Below, piece by piece: positions 1 through 8,291 of a stretch of DNA of 24,168 nucleotides (position 1 is its first letter; each line of letters begins with the position of its first letter). The notes beneath the pieces were generated by a model that was given only the letters and a program-made list of their open reading frames with translations, searched no databases and was not told where the DNA came from. The stretch is from ZC4RG42 sp003242425 (GTDB lineage Bacteria > Pseudomonadota > Gammaproteobacteria > Burkholderiales > SG8-39): the NCBI GenBank assembly GCA_937907425.1, contig CALCIE010000043.1, positions 1 through 24,168 of the forward strand, in the 5' to 3' direction. A program made the position numbers and the translations under genes.

Positions 1-1449
<1,449 letters not shown>

Positions 1450-1510
1450 GATCGTTGTCCTGTCTTCAGTTTCCGGTTGCTAACCGATGTGGGGTTGGAG
1501 GGCGGGGCCT

Positions 1511-2107
1511 TCAAGCGTCCTTGGCCTTGGCCACGGTCACCAGGGCCGGGCGGATGACCCGGTCGTGCAGCATGTAGCCCTTCTGCAGCACGTTGATGAC
1601 CGTGTTGGGCTCCTTGTCCTCGGCAGGCAGGGCGCTGATGGCCTGGTGCATGTGGGGGTCGAATTTCTCGCCCTCGGGCACGATGGCCCGCAAGGCGTGA
1701 CGCTCGAACACCTGTTCGAGCTGTTTGAGCGTCACTTCGACCCCTGCACGGTAACTTTCCAGGGTGGCGTTCTCCACCGCCAGGGCGGCTTCCAGGCTGT
1801 CCTTGACGGCCAGCAGGTCGGCCGCGAATTTCTCGATGGCGAATTTGTGCGCCTTGGCGATGTCTTCCTGTGCCCGGCGGCGAACGTTCTCCGTCTCCGC
1901 CTTGGCGCGCAGCCAGGCGTCGTGGTGTTCGGCCGCGAGCAGTTCGGCCCGTCGCAGCAATTCTTCAAGGCTCGGCGTGCGCTCGGCCTCGGCCTGCTGT
2001 CCGGTTTGCGGCGCAGCCTCGGCGGTCTGCGCCGGCTGCTGCTCGCCTTCCGCGGGCGGCTGCGCACCCGGATCGGGTTGATTCAGTTCGGGATTGTCGG
2101 GCTGCAT
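1511..2107 (-). CDS. grpE: Nucleotide exchange factor GrpE
   Basis: Cochaperone that releases ADP from DnaK and acts as a thermosensor in the Hsp70 cycle. The 198 residues are typical in length. A Gln/Pro/Glu-rich, probably disordered N-terminus (about 1-45) is followed by a long charged helix (SLEELLRRAELLAAEHHDAW, about 46-65, and onward) that forms the dimer coiled coil. The C-terminal beta domain carries FDPHMHQAI and NVLQKGYMLHDRVIRPALV, the family signature. It is directly upstream of dnaK on the same strand and downstream of a sigma-32-type promoter at 2133-2160. The order grpE-dnaK is the usual one in betaproteobacteria. The ATG at 2107 matches the family start. Nothing in the sequence is unusual. 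Confidence 0.97.
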   Translation of the reverse strand: MQPDNPELNQPDPGAQPPAEGEQQPAQTAEAAPQTGQQAEAERTPSLEELLRRAELLAAEHHDAWLRAKAETENVRRRAQEDIAKAHKFAIEKFAADLLAVKDSLEAALAVENATLESYRAGVEVTLKQLEQVFERHALRAIVPEGEKFDPHMHQAISALPAEDKEPNTVINVLQKGYMLHDRVIRPALVTVAKAKDA

Positions 2108-2132
2108 GGGATTCTCCGTTGGAATCCCAAGC

Positions 2133-2160
2133 TAATGGGGGCGGGGTGAGGAAATTCAAG
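2133..2160 (-). promoter_or_regulatory. Sigma-32 (heat-shock) promoter of grpE-dnaK
   Basis: On the minus strand CTTGAA (2155-2160) is followed by 14 bp and then CCCCATTA (2133-2140). This is close to the RpoH consensus CTTGAAA / CCCCATNT with acceptable spacing. Transcription would begin about 7 bp further on, some 20 nt before the grpE ATG. No CIRCE inverted repeat lies here, so control by HrcA is not indicated for this operon. Confidence 0.85.
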
Positions 2161-2183
2161 AGCCGCGGCAGATGCGCGGCGCG

Positions 2184-2209
2184 GCCGCCGCCCCGGGTGG
2201 AGCGGCGGC
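2184..2209 (-). terminator. GC-rich hairpin after the PEP-CTERM gene, no U-tract
   Basis: An 11-bp stem (arms 2184-2194 and 2199-2209, one G-T wobble, 4-nt loop) sits 19 bp past the stop of the PEP-CTERM gene and before the heat-shock promoter. It lacks a following T run on the minus strand. It may be a Rho-assisted terminator or an RNA 3'-end protector separating the two units. Confidence 0.35.
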
Positions 2210-2228
2210 TCGGAGGCAGTGCTGCGAT

Positions 2229-3002
2229 TCAGCGATTGCGCCGGCGCGCGTAGCCGAGGGCCATGAGTCCTACCGCGACCAGAACGAGCGCACCCGGTTC
2301 CGGTGCGCCGTTGCCGGGCACGACGATCTGCCCGGCCAGCCCGAAGCGCACGTTGTCGATCGCATAGCCTGCGGGTTCGGGCCCGACCAGATGGAACAGC
2401 AGGCCGGCGATGGTTTCGGACTCGTCGTCCGTCACCAGGCCGAGGAACTCGATGCCCAGTTGTTCGTTCACCACCGTACCGATCACGTTGCCTTCGGCAT
2501 CGAAGGCGACGATCGCCGTGCCGCCGATGGCGTCGAAGAATCCGCCGCTCAATCCGACACCGGCCACGGGAACATCGAACAGGATGGCCACCGGGCCGTT
2601 GAATTGCGGCGTGCCGGACAGCACGGGGCTCGTGGGATTGGCGCCGTCGTTGGTAATGAAGGTGTTGGGCGCAGCCGGATCGAGAGAGAGCGGCGCGCTC
2701 GGCGTGCCGATCACGCAACCGCTGAGCGCCGCACCGGGCGGGCAGCTCGCGGCGTTACCCAGCGACTGACCGAGAAAGAATCCCCCGAATGTGACCGTCG
2801 GCGATCCGGGGCCGCCGCCGTAATCGGCCGGCGTGTAGGTCGGGTTGACGGTGCCGAGGGGAAATTCGCTGAACGTGATCAGGCCGGCAGCCGGGGTGAA
2901 GGCCGATTCCGGAATCTTGATGACGGCTGCGTGTGCGGCGCCGTACAGGCTGCTCACGAACACTCCCACCGCGAGAAGCAAGCGAAAGACACTGGGGACC
3001 AT
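2229..3002 (-). CDS. PEP-CTERM sorting-domain exported protein, function unknown
   Basis: A 257-residue secreted protein. Residues 1-26 form a signal peptide (hydrophobic LLLAVGVFVSS, ending AAHAA). The C-terminus, about 234-257, has the tripartite PEP-CTERM form: the PEP motif, a hydrophobic stretch (ALVLVAVGLMALGY) and a basic ARRRNR tail. In this family an exosortase recognises that tail and processes the protein at the inner membrane; none is encoded here. The middle is rich in Gly, Pro, Thr and Asn with beta-strand character and matches no enzyme I recognise. An in-frame TTG lies four codons upstream, but the ATG at 3002 is preferred because GGAGAG stands 4 bp before it. A sigma-54-like promoter lies about 40 bp upstream. 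Sorting class is fairly certain; role unknown, perhaps biofilm or matrix association. Confidence 0.88.
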   Translation of the reverse strand: MVPSVFRLLLAVGVFVSSLYGAAHAAVIKIPESAFTPAAGLITFSEFPLGTVNPTYTPADYGGGPGSPTVTFGGFFLGQSLGNAASCPPGAALSGCVIGTPSAPLSLDPAAPNTFITNDGANPTSPVLSGTPQFNGPVAILFDVPVAGVGLSGGFFDAIGGTAIVAFDAEGNVIGTVVNEQLGIEFLGLVTDDESETIAGLLFHLVGPEPAGYAIDNVRFGLAGQIVVPGNGAPEPGALVLVAVGLMALGYARRRNR

Positions 3003-3043
3003 GGCACTCTCCAATGTGGTGGACGATAGCGCGCAACACCTGG

Positions 3044-3059
3044 AGCAAGCGCGAGGCCA
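3044..3059 (-). promoter_or_regulatory. Candidate sigma-54 (RpoN) promoter of the PEP-CTERM gene
   Basis: Minus-strand TGGCCTCGCGCTTGCT has the diagnostic GG-N10-GC spacing. It matches TGGCAC-N5-TTGCW in 4 of 6 bases of the -24 block and all of the -12 block. The start site would fall near 3033, about 31 nt before the ATG. From family knowledge, PEP-CTERM/exosortase systems often include the PrsK/PrsR two-component pair, whose regulator is of the sigma-54-dependent type. No enhancer site was identified. Confidence 0.5.
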
Positions 3060-3092
3060 TAAGAAAATGTTTAGTGTTTGTAATGGCTTAGA

Positions 3093-3112
3093 AAAACCCG
3101 GGGCTCGGTTTG
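3093..3112 (-). terminator. Weak terminator-like hairpin after the membrane-protein gene
   Basis: On the minus strand AAACC, an 8-nt loop GAGCCCCG and GGTTT are followed by TTC. It lies 11 bp past the stop of the downstream gene of the hrcA operon. The stem is only 5 bp, so this is tentative. Confidence 0.3.
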
Positions 3113-3122
3113 TAAATTTTTC

Positions 3123-3467
3123 TTACGAACGCGTCAGCAGCGCGCTCAAGGCCCAGGAAATCAGCGCATAGACGATGGCGCCGAAAAAGGCCGGCCAGAA
3201 GCCCGTGACGGTGAAGCCCTCGACGAACGAAGCCACGAACCAGAACAGCAGGGCGTTGATGACCAGCACGAACAGTCCCAGCGTCAGGATCGTGACGGGC
3301 AGGGTGAGCAGGATGAGCACCGGACGGATGACCGCGTTCACCAGTCCCAGCAGCAGGGCGACGATGAGCGCGGTGTAGAAGCTGTCCACCCGGATCGAAT
3401 CGAACAGGTACGGCAGCGCCAGCAAAGCCAGGGCGTTGATCAGCCATCGCAGCAGCAGTCCGGTCAC
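3123..3467 (-). CDS. Small four-helix inner-membrane protein (phage holin superfamily IV, PF04020-like)
   Basis: A 114-residue, almost entirely hydrophobic protein with four predicted membrane helices, roughly 4-22, 30-52, 54-77 and 88-110. The NAVIRPVLILLTLPVTILTL stretch is typical of the 'mycobacterial 4 TMS phage holin' family, which is common in bacterial chromosomes; its role is not established and no lysis function is implied. The start is GTG at 3467, directly abutting the hemH stop (TGAGTG), with AAAGGAG 5 bp upstream. This suggests translational coupling to hemH. An overlapping ATG three bases earlier is in another frame. The family call is good; the physiological role is unknown. 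Confidence 0.85.
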   Translation of the reverse strand: MTGLLLRWLINALALLALPYLFDSIRVDSFYTALIVALLLGLVNAVIRPVLILLTLPVTILTLGLFVLVINALLFWFVASFVEGFTVTGFWPAFFGAIVYALISWALSALLTRS

Positions 3468-4553
3468 TCATGCTCCTTTCGCGGTGGGGGACGACGGCCC
3501 CGCTCCGGCAGTCCGCGTGCCGGGCGCGTCGATCCAGCCATGCAGATGCGGCAGCACGATTTCGGCCAGGGCTTCGATCCAGACCGGCGCGTCGTTGAGG
3601 CAGGGCAGGGCATGGAACTCGCGTCCGCCCGCCTCGAGGAAGGCTTTGCGGCCCTCCAGGACGATCTCTTCCAGGGTTTCCAGGCAATCGGCCACGAAAC
3701 CCGGACAGACGACGTCCACGCGGCCCACACCCTGTTTTCCCAGCGCGGCGAGTGTGTCCGCCGTGTAGGGCTGCAGCCATTCCGCCCGGCCGAAGCGCGA
3801 TTGAAAGGTCATCAGCCACCGCTCCTGCGGAAGTTCCAGCGCCGCCGCCAGCAGGCGGGCCGTGCGCTCGCATTGGCGGTAATAGGGATCGCCGCGTTCG
3901 ACGGCCTCGCGCGGCAGGCCGTGGAAACTCATCACCAGCCTGTCGGGGCGGCCGTTGACGTGCCAGTGACGCCGGACCGAATCGGCCAGCGCGCGCAGGT
4001 AGGCAGGGTGGTCGCAGAAGTGCTTCAGCGTACGCAACTCGGGGATGTCGCGCACGCGCGCCCACAGCGCGTACACGCAATCGAGCGCGGTGCCCGTGGT
4101 GCTGGCCGCGTACTGCGGGTACAGCGGCACGACCAGCAGCCGGTCGCAGCCTTCGGCCTTCATCTGCCACAGTACGTCGGCGATGGCGGGCGAGCCGTAG
4201 CGCATGGCGTAGCGGACCGTGAGCGGCACGCGCAGGCGTTCGTCCAGCAGCCCCTGGAGCAGCTGCGCTTGCCGTTCGGTGTAGAGCCGCAGCGGCGAGC
4301 CTTCGGCGCGCCAGATGGCGGCGTACTTGGCCGCCGAGGCACGCGAGCGGAAAGGCAGGATGAGGCCGTAGAGCAGCGGCTTCCAGAGCACCGCCGGTAT
4401 TTCGATCACGCGCGGATCGGACAGGAACTCGGCGAGGTAGCGGCGTACGGCGGCAGGCGTCGGTTCGTCCGGGGTGCCGAGGTTGATCAGCAGGATGCCG
4501 ATCCTGGTCGCGGCGTCTTCACGATGCGCGGGTTCGGGCGCGTAACGGCTCAT
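3468..4553 (-). CDS. hemH: Ferrochelatase
   Basis: Inserts Fe2+ into protoporphyrin IX, the last step of protoheme synthesis, at the cytoplasmic face of the inner membrane. The 361 residues carry LLINLGTP at 21-28, MSFHGLP with the catalytic His at 211, TFQSRFG at 249-255 and PGFVADCLETLEEI at 284-297 with the conserved metal-site Glu. The C-terminal ~20 residues (Gly/Pro/Thr/Ala) look disordered. It is the middle gene of hrcA-hemH-membrane protein, 28 bp after the hrcA stop and joined to the next gene. hemH beside hrcA is recurrent in betaproteobacteria. Identity is secure. Confidence 0.97.
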   Translation of the reverse strand: MSRYAPEPAHREDAATRIGILLINLGTPDEPTPAAVRRYLAEFLSDPRVIEIPAVLWKPLLYGLILPFRSRASAAKYAAIWRAEGSPLRLYTERQAQLLQGLLDERLRVPLTVRYAMRYGSPAIADVLWQMKAEGCDRLLVVPLYPQYAASTTGTALDCVYALWARVRDIPELRTLKHFCDHPAYLRALADSVRRHWHVNGRPDRLVMSFHGLPREAVERGDPYYRQCERTARLLAAALELPQERWLMTFQSRFGRAEWLQPYTADTLAALGKQGVGRVDVVCPGFVADCLETLEEIVLEGRKAFLEAGGREFHALPCLNDAPVWIEALAEIVLPHLHGWIDAPGTRTAGAGPSSPTAKGA

Positions 4554-4581
4554 GGTATCGGGACCGGCGCCCGCGGGCGGC

Positions 4582-5601
4582 TCAGTGTCTGGACAGCGCG
4601 CTCGTGAGGAGCTTCGCCGTGATGTCGACGATGGGAATGACCCGCTCGTAGGCCATGCGGGTCGGACCGATCACGCCGACCGTGCCCACGACCTTACCTT
4701 CCACCTCGTAGGGCGCGGTGATGACGCTGCATTCGTCCAGCGGCGCGATGCCGGATTCGCCGCCGATGAAGATCTGCACGCCCTGCGCGCGGATCGACAG
4801 GTCGAGGATCTGCATGAGCGTGGTCTTCTGTTCGAACAGCTCGAACAGCTCGCGCAGCCGCGCCATGTTCGAGGCGAGATCCTCCGAATCGAGCAGGTTG
4901 CGCTCGCCGGAAATGACGTAGCTGTCGGCGCTTTCGGCGAGCGCCTTGTCGCCGGCGTTGAGCGCCGCGGTCATGAGGTCGGTCATGTCCTGGCGCAGCT
5001 GCTTCAGTTCGTCCTGCAGGCGGCGCCGGATTTCGTCGAACGTGAGTCCCGCGTAGTTCTGGTTGAGGAAGTTCGCCGCCGTGGTGAGCTCGCTCTGACT
5101 GTAGCTCTTCTCCGTCACCAGGATGCGGTTCTGTACGTCGCCGTCGGGCGTGACGATGATCAGCAGCACGCGCTTTTCCGACAGCGACAGGAATTCGATG
5201 TGCCGGAAGGCCGGCGCCGTGCGGCGCTGGGCGATCACCACGCCGGCGAAATGCGTCAGTTCCGACAGCAGCTGCGAAGCCGCGTTGAGAGCGTTCTGCG
5301 GATGCTCCTGCAGGAGCTGGTCCTCGAGCTGTTCGAGCTCGACCTGGTCGAGCGGCTTGATGGTCAGCAGCGTGTCGACGAACAGACGGTAGCCGCGCGC
5401 GGTCGGTACCCGGCCGGCGGAGGTGTGCGGGCTGGCGATGAAGCCCATCTCCTCCAGGTCCGCCATGACGTTGCGCACCGTGGCCGGCGACAGATCGAGA
5501 CCGGAATACTTGGACAACGCCCGCGACCCGACGGGCTCGCCTTCGGCGATGTACCGTTCGACCAGGGTTTTGAGGAGAATACGGGCGCGCTGATCCAACA
5601 T
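4582..5601 (-). CDS. hrcA: Heat-inducible transcription repressor HrcA
   Basis: Repressor that binds CIRCE operators, usually before groESL, and is kept active by GroEL. The 339 residues comprise an N-terminal winged helix (about 1-75, with EPVGSRALSK and SPATVRNVMADLEEMG), a GAF-like central domain with an inserted dimerisation segment, and a C-terminal signature GVIGPTRMAYERVIPIVD. The ATG at 5601 is chosen over an in-frame upstream codon because MLDQRARILLK matches the family N-terminus. No Shine-Dalgarno sequence precedes it, and a -10 box ends only about 10 bp upstream, so the mRNA may be nearly leaderless. No CIRCE element is visible in this window, so its targets lie elsewhere. Confidence 0.96.
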   Translation of the reverse strand: MLDQRARILLKTLVERYIAEGEPVGSRALSKYSGLDLSPATVRNVMADLEEMGFIASPHTSAGRVPTARGYRLFVDTLLTIKPLDQVELEQLEDQLLQEHPQNALNAASQLLSELTHFAGVVIAQRRTAPAFRHIEFLSLSEKRVLLIIVTPDGDVQNRILVTEKSYSQSELTTAANFLNQNYAGLTFDEIRRRLQDELKQLRQDMTDLMTAALNAGDKALAESADSYVISGERNLLDSEDLASNMARLRELFELFEQKTTLMQILDLSIRAQGVQIFIGGESGIAPLDECSVITAPYEVEGKVVGTVGVIGPTRMAYERVIPIVDITAKLLTSALSRH

Positions 5602-5611
5602 GGCAAAAGCG

Positions 5612-5639
5612 ATTCTACACAAGGCGCGACAGCGGACAA
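5612..5639 (-). promoter_or_regulatory. Sigma-70-type promoter of hrcA
   Basis: Minus-strand TTGTCC (5634-5639), 16 bp, TAGAAT (5612-5617). The start would fall near 5605, about 4 nt before the ATG at 5601. Confidence 0.5.
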
Positions 5640-5664
5640 GAAAGCCCCTCGCACGCGGGCGCTT

Positions 5665-5693
5665 TTGTACGTTATCCGGCCTTATGGTCTAAT
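5665..5693 (+). promoter_or_regulatory. Sigma-70-type promoter of nadK-recN
   Basis: TTGTAC (5665-5670), 17 bp, TCTAAT (5688-5693). The start would fall around 5700, at or next to the ATG at 5701. No Shine-Dalgarno sequence lies between the -10 box and the ATG. Confidence 0.5.
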
Positions 5694-5700
5694 TTTGGCC

Positions 5701-6576
5701 ATGTCGCCCGCTTTCAAGACCATTGCGCTCATCGGCCGCTACAAGAGCCGGGATGTGGCCGTCCCGCTGCTGTTCCTGGCGCGTTTTCTCGTCAATCGGG
5801 GCTGCCAGGTGCTGGTCGAGGCCGATACCGCGCGCGAGTCGGGCGTGGATTCCTACCCGGTGGTCGACTACGCCACCATCGGCAGGCAAGCGGACCTGGC
5901 GATCGTGCTGGGCGGCGACGGCAGCATGCTGAACGCCGGGCGCTCGCTCGCGGCCAGCGGTGTGCCGCTGCTCGGCGTCAACCAGGGCCGGCTGGGCTTC
6001 CTGACCGACATCGCCTTCAACTGCGTCACCGAGAAGATGACGCAGGTCCTGGACGGCCAGTACACCATGGAGACGCGCACGCTGCTCGATCCGGTGGTGT
6101 CGCGCCAGGGCGAACCGGTGCAGACGCCGCTCGCGCTCAACGACGTGGTGGTGAGCAAGGGCTCCAGCGGCCGCCTGGTGGAAATGATCGTGCACATCGA
6201 CAAGGAGTTCGTGTACGACCTGCGCGCCGACGGGCTGATCGTCTCGACGCCGACCGGCTCCACGGCCTACGCACTGTCCTCGGACGGCCCGATCATCCAG
6301 CCGAACGTGCCGGGACTGGCGCTGGTGCCGATCTGTCCGCAGACGCTGTCCAACCGTCCCATCACCGTGCCGGACAGTTGCACTATCGACATCACCCTCA
6401 AGCGCGGGCACGACGCGCGGTTGCATTCCGACGGCCAGCCGCAGTTCGATCTGGTCGACGGTGACCGCATCACCGTACGCCGCGCCGAGCACCAGGTCCG
6501 GCTCATCCATCCTCCGGGCTACAGCTACTACGCCATGCTGCGCGAGAAGCTGCACTGGAGCGAAAGCTTTTTCTGA
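5701..6576 (+). CDS. nadK: NAD kinase
   Basis: Phosphorylates NAD+ to NADP+ in the cytoplasm, the only route to NADP. The 291 residues begin MSPAFKTIALIG. The conserved GGDGS is at 71-75, NQGRLGFLTD at 94-103 and the Gly/Thr-rich TPTGSTAYALS at 183-193, all hallmarks of the NAD kinase fold. The same frame is open far upstream, but that part is antisense to hrcA; the ATG at 5701 fits the family start. No ribosome-binding site precedes it, consistent with a leaderless message. The gene is divergent from hrcA and followed by recN 16 bp downstream, a common arrangement in proteobacteria. Confidence 0.97.
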   Translation: MSPAFKTIALIGRYKSRDVAVPLLFLARFLVNRGCQVLVEADTARESGVDSYPVVDYATIGRQADLAIVLGGDGSMLNAGRSLAASGVPLLGVNQGRLGFLTDIAFNCVTEKMTQVLDGQYTMETRTLLDPVVSRQGEPVQTPLALNDVVVSKGSSGRLVEMIVHIDKEFVYDLRADGLIVSTPTGSTAYALSSDGPIIQPNVPGLALVPICPQTLSNRPITVPDSCTIDITLKRGHDARLHSDGQPQFDLVDGDRITVRRAEHQVRLIHPPGYSYYAMLREKLHWSESFF

Positions 6577-6592
6577 AGCTGCGCGACGCCTC

Positions 6593-8281
6593 GTGCTCGT
6601 ACACCTGTCCATCCGCGATTTCGCCATCGTCGACCGGCTCGAGCTGGAATTCGGGCCGGGCTTCACCGCGCTCACGGGCGAGACCGGCGCAGGCAAGTCG
6701 ATCCTCATCGACGCGCTGGCGCTGGCGCTCGGTGAGCGCGCCGACGCGGGCAGCGTGCGCAGCGGCTGCGAACGCGCCGAGGTGGTGGCCGAATTCGACA
6801 TCGCCGCGCTGCCGGCGCTGCAGGAGTGGCTGCGCGAAGCGGAACTGGAAGGCGACGAAGACCGCCTGCTGCTGCGCCGCGTGATCGACAAGGGCGGGCG
6901 TTCGCGCGCCTTCATCAACGGCACGCCGGTCACGGTGCAGCAGCTTGCCGCGGCGGGCGCGTGGCTCATCGACATTCACGGCCAGCATGCCCACCAGTCG
7001 CTGCTCCGCAGCGAGGCGCAGCGCACTTTGCTCGACAAGCATGCCGGACTGAGCGAGCTCGCCGAGCAGGTCGCGCAGGCCTACCGCGCGTGGCAGCGGC
7101 TCGTGCGGATGCGTGCGGAATACGAGGCCGACGCCGCCGCGCGCGAAGCCGAGCGCGAGCAGTTGCGCTGGCAGGTCGAGGATTTGCAGAAGCTTGCCCC
7201 GCAGCCCGGCGAATGGGACAGCGTCCAGAGCGAACAGTCCCGGCTCGCCCATGCGGCGAGCCTCATCGAAGGCGCCCGTGTGGCAGTGGATGCCCTGAGC
7301 GAAGCCGACGGCGCGATCGACGCACAGCTTGCGGCCATCGCCTCGAAGCTGCGCGCGCTCTCGCATTACGATCCGGCGCTGGCCGAGCCCGCGGCGCTCA
7401 TCGACGGTGCGCAGGCGCAGCTCCAGGAGGCGGCGAGCGATCTGCGCCGCTACCTGGATCGTGTGGAACTCGATCCGGAACGGCTCGCCACGGTGGAGGC
7501 GCGCATGGAGGCGCTGCACGACGCGGCACGCAAATACCGCGTGCCGCCCGAGCAACTGCCGGCCTTGCGCGAGCGCCTGGAGGCGCGGCTCGCCGAACTG
7601 GATGCGGTGGCCGACGCGGAGGGCCTGCGTGCGCAGGAAGAGGCCGCCGCGGCCGCCTACCGCAAGGCGGCGGAGCGCCTGACCGCCGAACGCGCCAGCG
7701 CTGCGGCGAAACTCGCGCGCGAAGTCACCGCGGCGATGCAGGAACTGGCGATGAAAGGCGCGCGTTTCGACATCGCGCTCAAGCCCGTTCCTGAAGGCAG
7801 CAGCCACGGCAACGAACAGATCGAATTTCTCGTCGCCGCGAACGCCGGCGGCGAATTGCGGCCGCTCGCGAAAGTGGCATCGGGCGGCGAGCTTTCGCGC
7901 ATCAGCCTGGCGATCCAGGTCATCACCAGCAAGGCGGCCGCCGTGCCGACGCTGATCTTCGACGAAGTCGATGCCGGCATCGGCGGCGGCGTGGCGGAAG
8001 TGGTGGGCCGCAAACTGCGCACGCTCGGCGAGGAGCGGCAGGTGCTGTGCGTGACCCATCTGCCGCAGGTGGCTGCGCAGGCGCACCGGCAGTGGTCGGT
8101 GTCCAAGCATGCGGTGAACGGCACCACCGTCAACCGCGTTACCGTGCTGGACGATGCCGGCCGCGTCGAGGAAATCGCCCGCATGCTGGGCGGCATCGAA
8201 ATCACCGCCACCACGCGCAAGCACGCGGCCGAACTCCTGCAGCGCGGCGCGGCGCGCAAGGCTTCCAAAGCGAAAGCCTGA
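6593..8281 (+). CDS. recN: DNA repair protein RecN (SMC-like ATPase)
   Basis: SMC-type ATPase recruited to double-strand breaks for recombinational repair. The 562 residues contain Walker A GETGAGKS (29-36), a central coiled coil from about 150 to 370 dense in Ala, Glu, Arg and Leu, the ABC signature SGGELSR (430-436), Walker B LIFDEVDAG (454-462) and the H-loop THLPQ (488-492). The start is set at GTG 6593 because LVHLSIRDFAIVD is the usual N-terminus; no clear ribosome-binding site precedes it, so reinitiation after nadK is likely. No LexA box is seen in the short gap. Its 3' end faces gor with only 10 bp between the stops. Confidence 0.96.
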   Translation: MLVHLSIRDFAIVDRLELEFGPGFTALTGETGAGKSILIDALALALGERADAGSVRSGCERAEVVAEFDIAALPALQEWLREAELEGDEDRLLLRRVIDKGGRSRAFINGTPVTVQQLAAAGAWLIDIHGQHAHQSLLRSEAQRTLLDKHAGLSELAEQVAQAYRAWQRLVRMRAEYEADAAAREAEREQLRWQVEDLQKLAPQPGEWDSVQSEQSRLAHAASLIEGARVAVDALSEADGAIDAQLAAIASKLRALSHYDPALAEPAALIDGAQAQLQEAASDLRRYLDRVELDPERLATVEARMEALHDAARKYRVPPEQLPALRERLEARLAELDAVADAEGLRAQEEAAAAAYRKAAERLTAERASAAAKLAREVTAAMQELAMKGARFDIALKPVPEGSSHGNEQIEFLVAANAGGELRPLAKVASGGELSRISLAIQVITSKAAAVPTLIFDEVDAGIGGGVAEVVGRKLRTLGEERQVLCVTHLPQVAAQAHRQWSVSKHAVNGTTVNRVTVLDDAGRVEEIARMLGGIEITATTRKHAAELLQRGAARKASKAKA

Positions 8282-8291
8282 TCCCCGCGCT

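Noticed and set aside
2172..3029. Plus-strand open frame of 285 codons opposite the PEP-CTERM gene
   Set aside because: Low-complexity Arg/Gly/Ala translation with no recognisable domain. The opposite strand has a signal peptide, a sorting tail and a good ribosome-binding site.
3123..3467. Prophage lysis gene
   Set aside because: The holin-superfamily name is historical. The gene is coupled to hemH and there are no phage genes nearby.
4552..5700. Upstream extension of the nadK frame to about 674 codons
   Set aside because: The extra part is antisense to hrcA, and NAD kinases begin at the ATG at 5701.
5925..5935. Altered NAD kinase motif (GGDGS) as a sign of changed function
   Set aside because: The residue after GGDG varies among active NAD kinases, and all other motifs are intact.
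6503..8224. Minus-strand open frame of 573 codons opposite recN
   Set aside because: Mirror of recN. No conserved motifs, while recN has all ATPase motifs.
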